This document shows positions 6,983 to 16,628 of a stretch of DNA of 64,000 bases, piece after piece. Origin of the DNA: Pseudomonas paraversuta (GTDB taxonomy: Bacteria > Pseudomonadota > Gammaproteobacteria > Pseudomonadales > Pseudomonadaceae); assembly GCF_904063065.1 (NCBI RefSeq), contig NZ_CAJFCL010000004.1, positions 1-64,000 of the forward strand, written 5' to 3'. The notes under the pieces are model-generated. The model made no database searches, had not been told where the DNA came from, and saw only the letters and a program-made list of their open reading frames with translations. The first letter of the stretch is position 1. Each line of letters begins with the position of its first letter. Both the position numbers and the translations under genes were made by a program.

Positions 6983-8068
6983 TTAAAGCCCCAGCAACGA
7001 CAGCATGATAAAAGTCGCAAACAGCACGAAGTGGGTCATGCCCTCGATGGCATTGGTTTCACCGTCATTGAGGTTGATGGCACAGACCACCAGGGTAATC
7101 AGCACCATCACTGTCTGCACCGGGGTCATGGCCATCTGAAACGGCTGACCGGTATACAGTGCCATTGCCTCCATCACCGGCACCGTCAGAATCACCGTGG
7201 ACAATGAAGCGCCCAACGCCACATTAACCACCGACTGCATGCGATTGGCCAATGCGGCACGCAGGGCCGTGAGGATTTCCGGCGCGGCCGAAATTGCGGC
7301 CACCACAATGGCCGTGATCACCGGCGGTGCGCCCGTGCCCTCAAGACCAAGGTCCAGGGTTTTGGACATCACCTCTGCCAGCGCACCAATCACGATAACC
7401 CCCAGTGCCAGCACGGTTACCGACAGTTTGAGGTTCGCCGGCTCTTCTTTGTGCTCACCCTTGCGGCGTTTCTTGTCCGGGTAGCTGTAACTGAAGAAGT
7501 AACTGTGCGGCCCGACCTGCATCCGCAAAAACAGGGTGTAGAGCAATACCATCGCGCCGATGGTGAAGGCCGAGTAAATTTTCCAGTCAGCCTCGGGGAT
7601 AAACTCCGGCACCACCATGGACACCCCCATGGCAGTAAGAATCATCACCGTGTAGGTGCGGGCCGAATCATCGTTGTAGGACTGCTCGCCATGTTTGATC
7701 CCGCCCATCAGTGCCGCCAGGCCGAGAATGCCATTGATGTCGAGCATGACCGCAGAGTAAATCGTGTCCCGTACCAGGGTCGGTGATGCTTCGTTGCTCA
7801 TCATGATGGCCAGGATCACCACCTCGACCAAAACGGCGGACAAGGTAAGGATCATAGTGCCATAGGGATCGCCGACTTTTTCTGCCAGTACCTCGGCGTG
7901 ATGGGCCACGCGCATCGAGGCACACACAATCGCCGCCACAAGCACAACCCCTGCTGCCAGGGCGGTAATCTGGCCGTTGCTCAGTAGCCAATGCTCCAGC
8001 GGGTAAGCCAGCGCCACCATCACGATCGCCAGCAACAGCAGTTTTTCGTCTTTCAATAGAGTCAGCAT
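6983..8068 (-). CDS. chaA: ChaA-type calcium(sodium/potassium):proton antiporter
   Basis: This inner-membrane protein of 361 residues has about ten or eleven hydrophobic segments and belongs to the cation/Ca2+ exchanger superfamily. The two alpha-repeat cores are visible: the early GTMILTLSAVLVEVVILAI segment and the later AISAAPEILTALRAALANR, both with the acidic residue that binds the cation. The loop after mid-protein is rich in lysine and glutamate (PDKKRRKGEHKEE). I prefer the ATG at 8068 (AGG six bases upstream) to a TTG eight codons earlier. It converges with the SDR gene and has its own promoter region of about 220 bases. The transported ion cannot be told from sequence. Confidence 0.85.
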   Translation of the reverse strand: MLTLLKDEKLLLLAIVMVALAYPLEHWLLSNGQITALAAGVVLVAAIVCASMRVAHHAEVLAEKVGDPYGTMILTLSAVLVEVVILAIMMSNEASPTLVRDTIYSAVMLDINGILGLAALMGGIKHGEQSYNDDSARTYTVMILTAMGVSMVVPEFIPEADWKIYSAFTIGAMVLLYTLFLRMQVGPHSYFFSYSYPDKKRRKGEHKEEPANLKLSVTVLALGVIVIGALAEVMSKTLDLGLEGTGAPPVITAIVVAAISAAPEILTALRAALANRMQSVVNVALGASLSTVILTVPVMEAMALYTGQPFQMAMTPVQTVMVLITLVVCAINLNDGETNAIEGMTHFVLFATFIMLSLLGL

Positions 8069-8280
8069 TGCGGGCCTTTTGCCAGTAAACAAACACAGGT
8101 TGATGGGTTACAGACTTCCACAACTTGCTAACGTTTCGTTACATGTTAGTTCACAGGCCCGCCCGTCCAGGTCTCTGTCACACCTGGCAACCGTCCGCTG
8201 CGACAAATAGCTTGGTCGGGTTTTACCAAATGTGTAGCAGCACGCCTGTAGAATGCTGGGATCTGCACCTGATTTAATGA

Positions 8281-9243
<963 letters not shown>

Positions 9244-9249
9244 ACCTGT

Positions 9250-9276
9250 TGTGGGAGCTGGCTGCCGGCTCCCACA
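9250..9276. repeat. REP-like hairpin (GGGAGC family)
   Basis: A perfect 9-bp stem, TGTGGGAGC paired with GCTCCCACA around a 9-base loop (tggctgccg). It lies between the converging deaminase and LysR genes, a typical place for a Pseudomonas REP element, and it may serve as a terminator for both. Relatives occur near 21084 and 50822. Confidence 0.75.
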
Positions 9277-9277
9277 G

Positions 9278-10195
9278 TCAGCCTTGACGGCCTCGGTCGC
9301 GGGCCAACCCCGCGCACCGCTCAACCAGCATGTCGTGTAGTAACCTCACCGGCTTGCTCAGTTGCGCACGATGGCCGCACAGCAGGTTCAACGGCGCCCG
9401 CTCACAGGTCAGCTCGGGCAACAGCACCTTGAGCCGGCCCGAAGTCACATCCCCCGCTACATCCAGCCAGGATTTGTAGGCAATCCCGGCCCCGGCCAAC
9501 GCCCACAAGCGCACCACATCGGCATCGTCACTGAACCGGTCGCCACTGACCGTCAGCCCAAGCTCACGCTTGCCATCATTGAATTGCCAATAGTCGTGGA
9601 CTCGCGTGCCGAGCATGTACAGCAGGCAATTGTGTTGCAACAGCTGTTCGAGCTGACGCGGCTCGCCCTTGCGCACCAGGTAGTCAGGGGACGCACACAG
9701 CACCCGGCGATTGTCTGCCGCCACCGGCAAGGCCACCAGGCTGGAGTCTTCAGGCTCACCGTAGCGCAAGGCGATATCTACCGGCTGACGGAACAGGTCG
9801 GCAATTCGGTCCCCCAGCAACAAACGCACCGTGAGCTTCGGGTGCTCACGCTGAAACTGATCCAGCCAGGGCAGCAGTAAATTACGCCCGAAGTCCGAGG
9901 GGGCCGACAGCTGCAGCACCCCACTGACCTGATCTTGCCCACGAGCCAGCAAGCGCCGTCCTTCATCCAGACTGCTTAATGCCGTACGCGCATATTCGAG
10001 AAAACCTTCACCTTCTGCAGTCAGCCGCAAACTCCGGGTGGATCGGGCCAGCAGCCGGGTATTCAGCTGCGCCTCGATGCGCTTGAGCGCCGCACTGGCC
10101 ACCGCTGGCGACATGTCCATTACCCGTGCTGCTGCCGACAAACTGCCCAGGTCTGCGGCGCGAACAAACAGTTGCAGGTCATCGAAACGCAGCAT
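9278..10195 (-). CDS. LysR-family transcriptional regulator
   Basis: This 305-residue LysR regulator has the winged helix-turn-helix near residues 5-62 (DDLQLFVRAADLGSLSAAAR) and a C-terminal effector domain. It belongs to the DsdC/CrgA-like group whose members often control the gene next door. The ATG at 10195 is favoured over a GTG three codons earlier, but both are possible. It is transcribed away from the quinone-oxidoreductase-like gene; their start codons are 123 bases apart and an inverted repeat lies between them. The effector is unknown. Confidence 0.83.
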   Translation of the reverse strand: MLRFDDLQLFVRAADLGSLSAAARVMDMSPAVASAALKRIEAQLNTRLLARSTRSLRLTAEGEGFLEYARTALSSLDEGRRLLARGQDQVSGVLQLSAPSDFGRNLLLPWLDQFQREHPKLTVRLLLGDRIADLFRQPVDIALRYGEPEDSSLVALPVAADNRRVLCASPDYLVRKGEPRQLEQLLQHNCLLYMLGTRVHDYWQFNDGKRELGLTVSGDRFSDDADVVRLWALAGAGIAYKSWLDVAGDVTSGRLKVLLPELTCERAPLNLLCGHRAQLSKPVRLLHDMLVERCAGLARDRGRQG

Positions 10196-10216
10196 TGAAA
10201 ACACACCCGGGAATTA

Positions 10217-10231
10217 TCAATAAAATATTGA
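10217..10231. promoter_or_regulatory. Candidate LysR operator (inverted repeat)
   Basis: TCAATA-aaa-TATTGA is a perfect 6-bp inverted repeat with a 3-bp spacer in the intergenic region between the divergent LysR and oxidoreductase genes. A short A/T-rich dyad here fits a LysR site, although the spacing is T-N13-A rather than the textbook T-N11-A. Confidence 0.4.
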
Positions 10232-10318
10232 AAGAGACTGCTGTTTTAGCCGGTTTTATCATTCCACGAAATAGCTAATCATGGTTCTACTTTCTTAATC
10301 TCCTTCAGGACTTGTCCC

Positions 10319-11332
10319 ATGAAAGCTATCGCCTATTACCAGTCGCTACCGATTCAAGACCCCCAAGCCCTGCAAGACATCGAACTGCCAGAGCCGATTG
10401 CCGGCCCTCGCGACCTGCTGGTTGAAGTAAAAGCCATTTCCGTGAACCCGGTGGACACCAAAGTCCGGCAGAACGTACAACCGCAAGACGGCGAAGCCAA
10501 AGTGCTGGGATGGGACGTCGCCGGTGTGGTCAAGGCGGTTGGCAGTGAGGCGAGCCTGTTCAAGGTTGGCGACAAGGTGTTCTATGCAGGCTCCATCGCC
10601 CGCGCCGGCGCCAACAGCGAACGTCATGTGGTGGATGAGCGGATCGTCGGTCACATGCCCAAGAGCCTCGGTTTCGCCGAAGCCGCGGCGCTGCCACTGA
10701 CCGCAATCACCGCCTGGGAACTGTTGTTTGAACGGCTTGGCATTAATGAGGGCAAGGTCGACCAGCAACAGAGCCTGTTGATTGTCGGCGCGGCCGGAGG
10801 TGTCGGCTCGATCCTGACTCAACTGGCCAGCCAGCTCACGGCACTCAAGGTAATTGGCAGCGCATCGCGCCCCGAGACCCAAGCCTGGGTACGGGAGTTG
10901 GGCGCAGACCTCATTGTCGATCACCGTCAGCCCCTGAGCGAAGCGCTCAAACACCAGGGCATCAACAGCGTTACCCACGTCGCCAGCCTGACCCAGACCG
11001 ATCAGCACCTGGATCAACTGGTCGAAGCACTGGCTCCCCAGGGCAAACTGGCCCTGATCGACGACCCCAAGGCCCTCGACATTACCAAGCTCAAGCGCAA
11101 GAGCCTGTCGCTGCACTGGGAGTTCATGTACACCCGTTCGCTGTTCGAAACGCCGGACATGATCGAGCAACATCATCTGCTCAACCGGGTGGCCGAACTG
11201 ATCGATGCCGGCACTTTGCGCACCACCGTTGGCGAGCACTTCGGCACCATCAACGCGGCCAACCTGCGCCGCGCCCATACGCTGCTGGAAAGCGGCAAGT
11301 CCAAAGGCAAGATTGTGCTAGAAGGGTTCTGA
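10319..11332 (+). CDS. Zinc-type alcohol dehydrogenase-like/quinone oxidoreductase
   Basis: This 337-residue member of the medium-chain dehydrogenase superfamily has an N-terminal GroES-like domain (residues about 1-120) and a Rossmann domain with VGAAGGVGSILTQLA near residue 160. The cysteine ligands for structural or catalytic zinc are absent, placing it in the zinc-free NADPH:quinone oxidoreductase branch, which reduces quinones or enones. It has a clean ATG after an AGGA site and is divergent from a LysR gene that probably regulates it. Its substrate cannot be deduced. Confidence 0.83.
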   Translation: MKAIAYYQSLPIQDPQALQDIELPEPIAGPRDLLVEVKAISVNPVDTKVRQNVQPQDGEAKVLGWDVAGVVKAVGSEASLFKVGDKVFYAGSIARAGANSERHVVDERIVGHMPKSLGFAEAAALPLTAITAWELLFERLGINEGKVDQQQSLLIVGAAGGVGSILTQLASQLTALKVIGSASRPETQAWVRELGADLIVDHRQPLSEALKHQGINSVTHVASLTQTDQHLDQLVEALAPQGKLALIDDPKALDITKLKRKSLSLHWEFMYTRSLFETPDMIEQHHLLNRVAELIDAGTLRTTVGEHFGTINAANLRRAHTLLESGKSKGKIVLEGF

Positions 11333-11455
11333 TCTGGCATGACGCGAGGCTGAAAGCGCCAGTTTCAACCGTCAGTCAGAGACTTGATCCCTGACATATT
11401 TCACCGGGGATTCGGTAATACACTGGCCTCCTTTGCGAACCAAGGGAGGCCAGTA

Positions 11456-11626
11456 ATGAAAATCCTGATAAAAGCGTTAGCAAGATCCCGTGACTGCCAA
11501 TGGCAGGTTCAACTCGACCAGCAAGCCGTCAATTTTCGCAGCGAGGCCGAGGCTCGCGCCTTTGTGGACAAGCTGCAGTCCCGCCTGCAAGCCCCCCATG
11601 TACTGCCCGCACCTTTGGCGGGCTGA
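11456..11626 (+). CDS. Small hypothetical protein (56 residues)
   Basis: A short basic protein starts at an ATG preceded by a strong ribosome site (GGGAGG, 7-8 bases away) and ends two bases before the stop of the converging MFS gene. It has no signal peptide and no membrane segment; the middle (FRSEAEARAFVDKLQSRLQ) should be one amphipathic helix. I do not recognise a family. The strong ribosome site is the main argument that it is real; the role is unknown. Confidence 0.6.
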   Translation: MKILIKALARSRDCQWQVQLDQQAVNFRSEAEARAFVDKLQSRLQAPHVLPAPLAG

Positions 11627-11627
11627 T

Positions 11628-12824
11628 TCAGACCGGCTCTTGAGCGGCGATCCGGGCGCTATAGACACGCCGGGTCGCCATCCCGATAGCCACCGCCAGT
11701 ACCCCGCACAAGGTGATCACCATCGCCATTGGCAGCGCCGTGCCATCGTGCAACACGCCGACCAATGAAGCTGCGGCTGCGGCCACACTGAACTGCAAAC
11801 AGCCGAGCATGGCCGAAGCACTGCCGGCCCGCGCGCCCTGCCCGCTCATGGCGCAGGCAGAAGCGTTGGGGATGATGCAGCCCAGGCTGGCAATACAGAT
11901 AAACAACGGGATCAGCAACGGCCACAGCTGCTCTGTGTGCAAGGCACTAATGCCCAGCAACACCAGACCGGCCGCCAGATAAACCCACACCGTACGCGCC
12001 AGCAAAAAGGCCGGCCCGCGTCTGGCCAGCAACCGGGCATTGACCTGCGCCACCAAAATAAAGCCTGCGGCATTGCTGCCAAACAGCCAGCCGTAATGCT
12101 CTGCCGGTACGCCGTAGAGTTTGATAAATACGAAAGGTGAACCCGCAATGTAGGCAAACATCCCGGCCATCGCGATCCCGCCGGTGAGTGCATGCCCCAG
12201 GAATTCACGGTCCTTGAGCAGGCGGCCATATTGACGCAAGGCCCCCGACAAAGGCTGGCGCGGCACATTGGCGGGCAGGCTTTCCGGCAGACCCAGCGCC
12301 ACGGCCACGGCCGCCAGAGCACTGAACACCGTCAACACGATAAAGATCGACTGCCAGCCATGCAGATTGACCAGCAGACCACCGAGCATCGGCGCCAGAA
12401 TCGGTGCCAGCCCCATTACCAGCATCAGTTGCGAAAACACCTTGGCCGAACCTACCGCGTCGCATTTATCACTGACAATCGCCCGCGATAGCACCATGCC
12501 CGCGCAACCGCCCAGCGCCTGAACGAATCGGGCACCAATCAACCATTCCAGGGTGGGGGCAAATGCACAGGCCAGGGAGGCCGCAGTGAACAGGCCGACA
12601 CCCACCAGCAGCGGAATGCGTCGACCAAAACGGTCTGCGATCGGCCCATAGGCCAACTGGCCGATGGACAAGCCCAGGAAGTAAACTGCCAGCGTTAGCT
12701 GGATATGTTGTTCATCTGTTGCAAAAGCCTGTGCCATCGCCGGGAAGCCCGGCAGATAGAAGTCGATTGCCAAAGGACCGAAGGCGCTCAGGGCGCCTAA
12801 AATCAGGATTGTTCTAAAGTTCAT
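11628..12824 (-). CDS. Bcr/CflA family MFS drug exporter
   Basis: This 398-residue major facilitator superfamily protein has 12 predicted membrane helices in the inner membrane. The GALSAFGPLAIDFYLPGFP start with an Asp in helix 1 is the hallmark of the Bcr/CflA (DHA1) branch, and GPIADRFGRRIPLL is the loop 2-3 signature. These pumps export drugs such as bicyclomycin, chloramphenicol or sulfonamides with proton exchange. It is transcribed alone and converges on the small protein above, their ends only two bases apart. Confidence 0.87.
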   Translation of the reverse strand: MNFRTILILGALSAFGPLAIDFYLPGFPAMAQAFATDEQHIQLTLAVYFLGLSIGQLAYGPIADRFGRRIPLLVGVGLFTAASLACAFAPTLEWLIGARFVQALGGCAGMVLSRAIVSDKCDAVGSAKVFSQLMLVMGLAPILAPMLGGLLVNLHGWQSIFIVLTVFSALAAVAVALGLPESLPANVPRQPLSGALRQYGRLLKDREFLGHALTGGIAMAGMFAYIAGSPFVFIKLYGVPAEHYGWLFGSNAAGFILVAQVNARLLARRGPAFLLARTVWVYLAAGLVLLGISALHTEQLWPLLIPLFICIASLGCIIPNASACAMSGQGARAGSASAMLGCLQFSVAAAAASLVGVLHDGTALPMAMVITLCGVLAVAIGMATRRVYSARIAAQEPV

Positions 12825-12969
12825 CAGGTATCCAAATCGAGCTGCGGTTGGCGCAGCCCGATAGTCTAGCTGTGGTTACAGAACTTGAACATAACGATAG
12901 CCAGCTAGCTAATAAACCAGACTGACCCAAGCGCTGCAGGCGCCACTGCGCGCCAGCAGAGAGCCTGCA

Positions 12970-13170
12970 TTAATGGGCGGTACGCGCCTCGAATCCGGCA
13001 TTGGTAATGGCGTCGATGATTTCCAGTGACGGCAGCACGCTCTCGACTTTTACGGTCTTGGTCTCCAGATCGACCTCAACTTTCGAATTCGGATCGATCC
13101 GCTGAATGGCGTTGGTTACCCCACGCACACAGCCACCACAGGTCATTCCGTCTACTTTGAATGTTTGCAA
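12970..13170 (-). CDS. copZ: Copper chaperone CopZ
   Basis: This 66-residue heavy-metal-associated protein has the ferredoxin-like HMA fold and the metal motif GMTCGGC (Cys11, Cys14). It binds Cu(I) in the cytosol and passes it to export ATPases. The start is a TTG: AAGGAG lies 8 bases upstream (13179-13184) and the reading MQTFKVDGMTC matches the family's N-terminus, whereas no ATG gives a family-like start. Its promoter has the layout of a CueR-controlled promoter, and cueR lies about 570 bases away on the other strand. Confidence 0.88.
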   Translation of the reverse strand: MQTFKVDGMTCGGCVRGVTNAIQRIDPNSKVEVDLETKTVKVESVLPSLEIIDAITNAGFEARTAH

Positions 13171-13200
13171 GATAATTGCTCCTTGGTTTGAGAGGCCTGC

Positions 13201-13231
13201 AGCTTTCACCTTCCCACCATGGCAAGGTCAA
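13201..13231 (-). promoter_or_regulatory. CueR-type promoter/operator of copZ
   Basis: On the minus strand: -35 TTGACC (13226-13231), an over-long 19-bp spacer and -10 AAAGCT (13201-13206). The spacer holds the dyad ACCTTGCC-N5-GGGAAGGT. A 19-bp spacer with an ACCTTCC-type dyad is the hallmark of MerR-family copper promoters such as E. coli copA, where activator binding untwists the spacer. The transcript would start just ahead of the copZ ribosome site. Confidence 0.8.
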
Positions 13232-13315
13232 GCCCCGTGTTGCTATCGCGCGCTGGCAATCTGTCCCCCGCTCGGCCAAGCTGCAGCCATGGGATTTAAC
13301 ACAGGATACTTAGCC

Positions 13316-13696
13316 ATGCGCTGGTCCGCTTTGAGCCTAGTCAGCCTTTTGGGTCTTGTCAGTGTGCCGCTATGGGCACATGCCGATCAGGACTACGGGG
13401 TTTTGATCATCTCCCGTGAGCGCCTTGAAGTACCGACCAGCTGCGAAGTCGGGGTGTATATAGATGACCAGTTGGCAGGGCGTTTGTTTCAGGAACAAAC
13501 CCTGGCGTTCAATCTGCCGCCAGCCACTGTGGGTATCCGCCTCAAGCTTTTACCGGGCCAGGCGCCGGGCTGCTTGCCGGGCATGCTGGTACCGCCGGCC
13601 CAGCAATTCTCTTTAAAAGCCGGGGATGTGCGCAAATACCGCATCGCCCTGGGCAAGGACGGCATGTACCTCAAGCCCGCCAGGCTGGAATACTGA
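13316..13696 (+). CDS. Secreted protein of unknown function in the copper locus
   Basis: This 126-residue protein has a clear signal peptide: a hydrophobic core LSLVSLLGLVSVPLW and a likely cleavage site after AHA (residue 23). The mature part carries two cysteines (in TSCEVG and PGCLPG) that could pair in the periplasm, and ends in YLKPARLEY. I do not recognise a family. The ATG at 13316 follows an AGGA-like site. It lies 43 bases upstream of cueR on the same strand and divergent from copZ, so a role in periplasmic copper handling is conceivable but purely positional. Confidence 0.65.
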   Translation: MRWSALSLVSLLGLVSVPLWAHADQDYGVLIISRERLEVPTSCEVGVYIDDQLAGRLFQEQTLAFNLPPATVGIRLKLLPGQAPGCLPGMLVPPAQQFSLKAGDVRKYRIALGKDGMYLKPARLEY

Positions 13697-13739
13697 TTGC
13701 GGTGCACACCCGGGAATCTTGAGTAATGAGGCGAGCGTC

Positions 13740-14144
13740 ATGAATATCGGCCAGGCCGCAAGGCACAGTGGCTTGAGTGCCAAGATGATTCGTTATTACG
13801 AGTCCATCGGGCTGCTCAAACCCGCGAACCGCAGCGATAGCGGATACCGTCTTTACAGCGACGATGACCTGCACACACTGGCGTTTATCAAACGCTCCCG
13901 TGATCTGGGCTTTTCACTGGATGAGGTCGGCAAACTGCTGGCCCTCTGGCAAGACCGCCAGCGCGCCAGCGGCGATGTTAAAGCCCTGGCCCGTCAGCAC
14001 ATTGATGAGTTGAATCAAAAAATCCGCGAGCTGACCAGCCTGCGCGACACCTTGCATGAGCTGGTCGAAAGCTGCCAGGGCGACCATCGCCCAGACTGCC
14101 CGATCCTCAAGGATCTGGAGTCGGGCGCCTGTTGTACTCACTGA
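13740..14144 (+). CDS. cueR: Cu(I)-responsive MerR-family regulator CueR
   Basis: This 134-residue MerR-family activator has an N-terminal winged helix (MNIGQAARHSGLSAKMIRYYE), a dimerisation helix and the metal loop with Cys112 and Cys120, the two positions that bind Cu(I) in E. coli CueR. A CC pair at 131-132 near the C-terminus is also typical of the family. It senses cytosolic copper and activates export and chaperone genes, here most likely the copZ promoter with the 19-bp spacer. The start is preceded by gaggcgag and lies 43 bases after the unknown secreted protein gene. Confidence 0.92.
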   Translation: MNIGQAARHSGLSAKMIRYYESIGLLKPANRSDSGYRLYSDDDLHTLAFIKRSRDLGFSLDEVGKLLALWQDRQRASGDVKALARQHIDELNQKIRELTSLRDTLHELVESCQGDHRPDCPILKDLESGACCTH

Positions 14145-14199
14145 AAACACGCCGCTGTAGCTCCCATTGCCAGTAATCCGGGCACCCAGATAGTACGGC

Positions 14200-15003
14200 T
14201 CAAAACACCGTCATCAGCACTTTGCCTATCATCATGACGCTGACCAGCGCGCAGAGCACTGCAAACCCTTGCTGCATCAGGCGCTCGGAGACCTTCGGCG
14301 CAATCATCCGTCCGGCGATCATCCCGCCAAGGGTCGCACCGATAAACAGAGCCGCATCCCCCGAAAGACTGAAGCCCTGATACAACAGATGCCCCACAGT
14401 GCCCAGCGACACCAGCGCCACGACCATCAGCGACGTAGCAACAATGCCGTGCATAGGTACATCACTGAATTTCCGGAAGGCCGGGACAATCAAAAAACCG
14501 CCGCCTACCCCCAGCAATCCGGTGAGCCAGCCCGACACCGCACCAATGGCGGCCAGGGTGGTGGAGCACTTTACATCCCACTCCAGTCGCCCGGTGGAAG
14601 GGTTCACCCGACAGTTCTTGTGAGGCGCAGCCTCAGCCACGTGGGCGCAATCCGTTCTGGCCTGCATGAACATGCGCCCACTGACGAATACCATTACACA
14701 ACCAAACATCGCCATCAGTGCGGTGCCCGGCAACAGCTTGGCCAGGTGCAGTCCGAACGGGGACGCCAGCCAGCCGGCACTTGCCATCAGCCCGGCCGCC
14801 TTGTAACGCACCAGCCCCTTGCGCAGACCGTCCAGCGCGCCCACTGCCGCCGCAATACCCACGGCCAGCAGCGCCACCGGAGTCGCCTCGAGCAGAGACC
14901 AGCCCAGGCCCAGCGTCAGCGCCGGGATGGCCAGAATCCCCCCGCCTGCTCCCGTCAGCCCGAGCAACAAGCCCACCAGCACACCCAACACGATGATCAA
15001 CAT
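14200..15003 (-). CDS. TauE/SafE-family sulfite/sulfur exporter
   Basis: This 267-residue inner-membrane protein of the TauE/SafE (DUF81) family has about eight hydrophobic segments and two copies of the internal signature (GLLLGLTGAGGGILAIPAL near the start and GLLGVGGGFLIVPA mid-way). Members export sulfite or other sulfur compounds. It lies 8 bases after the sulfide:quinone-oxidoreductase-like gene in the same transcript, under the BigR-type repressor, which points to export of sulfite formed from persulfide oxidation. The ribosome site is weak. Confidence 0.85.
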   Translation of the reverse strand: MLIIVLGVLVGLLLGLTGAGGGILAIPALTLGLGWSLLEATPVALLAVGIAAAVGALDGLRKGLVRYKAAGLMASAGWLASPFGLHLAKLLPGTALMAMFGCVMVFVSGRMFMQARTDCAHVAEAAPHKNCRVNPSTGRLEWDVKCSTTLAAIGAVSGWLTGLLGVGGGFLIVPAFRKFSDVPMHGIVATSLMVVALVSLGTVGHLLYQGFSLSGDAALFIGATLGGMIAGRMIAPKVSERLMQQGFAVLCALVSVMMIGKVLMTVF

Positions 15004-15011
15004 AATCTGGC

Positions 15012-16577
15012 TCAGTCCGCCTTGCAGTCAGTGAACCACTCGCGCCCCTTGAGCATGCCGTTCCAGTAGAACCAGGGGAGCAAGGTTGCCTTCAGCAACC
15101 AGGCCGACTTGCGGGCCACCGTCGGGTCCAGCGGGAACGTCGGCAGCAGTTTGCCGCCATAACCGAACTCGGCCAGAATCACTTTGCCTTTCTCCACCGT
15201 CAGCGGGCAGGAACCGTAGCCATCGTAGCGCTTGGGCAAGACGGCCCCATTGCGCAAGGCGATCAGGTTGTCAGCCACTACCACCACCTGTTTGCGGGCT
15301 GCTGCGGCAGTCTTGGCATTGGATGTGCCGCATACATCACCCAGGGCGAATATGTCTGGATAACGCGGATGCTGCAGGGTCGCAGGGTCGGTCTCAAACC
15401 AGCCGGCTTTATCCGCCAGCTCACTGCGCCGGATAACATCGGGGGGCTGTTGCGGTGGCACCACATGCAGCATGTCGAACTTCTTCTCGACCCGCGTCAC
15501 GTTGCCGTCTGCGCCCGTCACATCAAACCAGGCGGTCCTGTTCGGGCCATCGACCTTGACCAGATTGGACTGAAAGGCCAATTGGGCGTTGTAGGCTTCA
15601 ACGTATATCATCAGCGCCGGGACAAACGCCGGGACGCCGAACAGCGCTGCTCCCGCCAGATTGAATTGCACCTCGATCGAATCCAGCACCCCCTGTTTAC
15701 GCCAATGATCACAGGACAGGTACATGGCTTTTTGCGGAGCACCGGCACACTTGATCGGCATGCCCGGCTGGGTAAACAGCGCTTTGCCGCCACGCAGGGT
15801 GCGCACCAGTTCCCAGGTGTAAGGCGCCAGATCGTGGCGATAATTGGAGGTGACCGCGTTTTTGCCCAAAGTCTCTTCCAGGCCCTCGATGTTCTCCCAG
15901 GCCAACTGCAACCCGGGGCACACGATCAATTGCTGATAGCCAAGCTCGGAGCCATCACTGAGCAACACCACCTTGCGTTGCGGGGCAAAAGCGCTCAGTG
16001 ACGCTTTAATCCATACAACCTGTTTGGGCATCACTGTCGCGGTGGGGCGAACCGTGTCCTTGACCTCGTAGGCACCGCCGCCGACCAGTGTCCACGCAGG
16101 CTGATAATAGTGCTCGGTATTGGGCTCGATCACCGCGATGCGCAGGGACGAGTCGCGCTTCAACAGGCTTGCCGACACCGAGATGCCCGCCGAGCCACCG
16201 CCGACCACAACCACGTCGTACTGCTTGATTTCCGGGGTACCCAGAGTGGCCGCTTGATAGAGCTTCGAAGAGCGGTTACCGGTGCGACAGTAGGCCAGAA
16301 CAGGGGTTGCCAGTTCGCCAAGCAGATGCTGCAACTGCTGCGCTTGCTCCGGTGTTGCGCCAGTGGTCTGTACCGGCAGGTAAACAAAGCTCAGGCCCAG
16401 GGCTTCGGCGGCTTGCTGCATCGAAGTGTGCCCGGGTTGTTCTGGCCCGCCTTCATGATCCGGCCGGTTGCAGATCACACTGCGAAACCCCAGCGCGGCT
16501 AAAGTATGGAGATCAGACTGCTCGATCTGACCCGTCACAGAAAATGACTCGTCGATTCGCTTGATGCTTTGCTCCAT
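15012..16577 (-). CDS. Fusion of phosphatase-like (DUF442) domain and sulfide:quinone oxidoreductase-like flavoprotein
   Basis: This 521-residue fusion has an N-terminal DUF442/TIGR01244 domain (about residues 1-115) with the CX5R loop of protein-tyrosine-phosphatase/rhodanese-like folds (YCRTGNRSS). A pyridine nucleotide-disulfide oxidoreductase part follows, starting with VVVGGGSAGIS near residue 125. The flavoprotein half has cysteines where SQR enzymes carry them (VCPGLQL, IKCAGAP, LSCDHW) and GDVCGTSNAKTAAAA for FAD. SQRs oxidise sulfide to persulfide and reduce quinone. The ATG has GGAG six bases upstream. It lies 51 bases after the BigR-type gene. Activity of the phosphatase-like domain is unknown. 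Confidence 0.85.
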   Translation of the reverse strand: MEQSIKRIDESFSVTGQIEQSDLHTLAALGFRSVICNRPDHEGGPEQPGHTSMQQAAEALGLSFVYLPVQTTGATPEQAQQLQHLLGELATPVLAYCRTGNRSSKLYQAATLGTPEIKQYDVVVVGGGSAGISVSASLLKRDSSLRIAVIEPNTEHYYQPAWTLVGGGAYEVKDTVRPTATVMPKQVVWIKASLSAFAPQRKVVLLSDGSELGYQQLIVCPGLQLAWENIEGLEETLGKNAVTSNYRHDLAPYTWELVRTLRGGKALFTQPGMPIKCAGAPQKAMYLSCDHWRKQGVLDSIEVQFNLAGAALFGVPAFVPALMIYVEAYNAQLAFQSNLVKVDGPNRTAWFDVTGADGNVTRVEKKFDMLHVVPPQQPPDVIRRSELADKAGWFETDPATLQHPRYPDIFALGDVCGTSNAKTAAAARKQVVVVADNLIALRNGAVLPKRYDGYGSCPLTVEKGKVILAEFGYGGKLLPTFPLDPTVARKSAWLLKATLLPWFYWNGMLKGREWFTDCKAD

Positions 16578-16628
16578 TGAGCACTCCAGGCACAACAAAA
16601 ATGAATGGAATAGGCAGGTGAGTAACCG

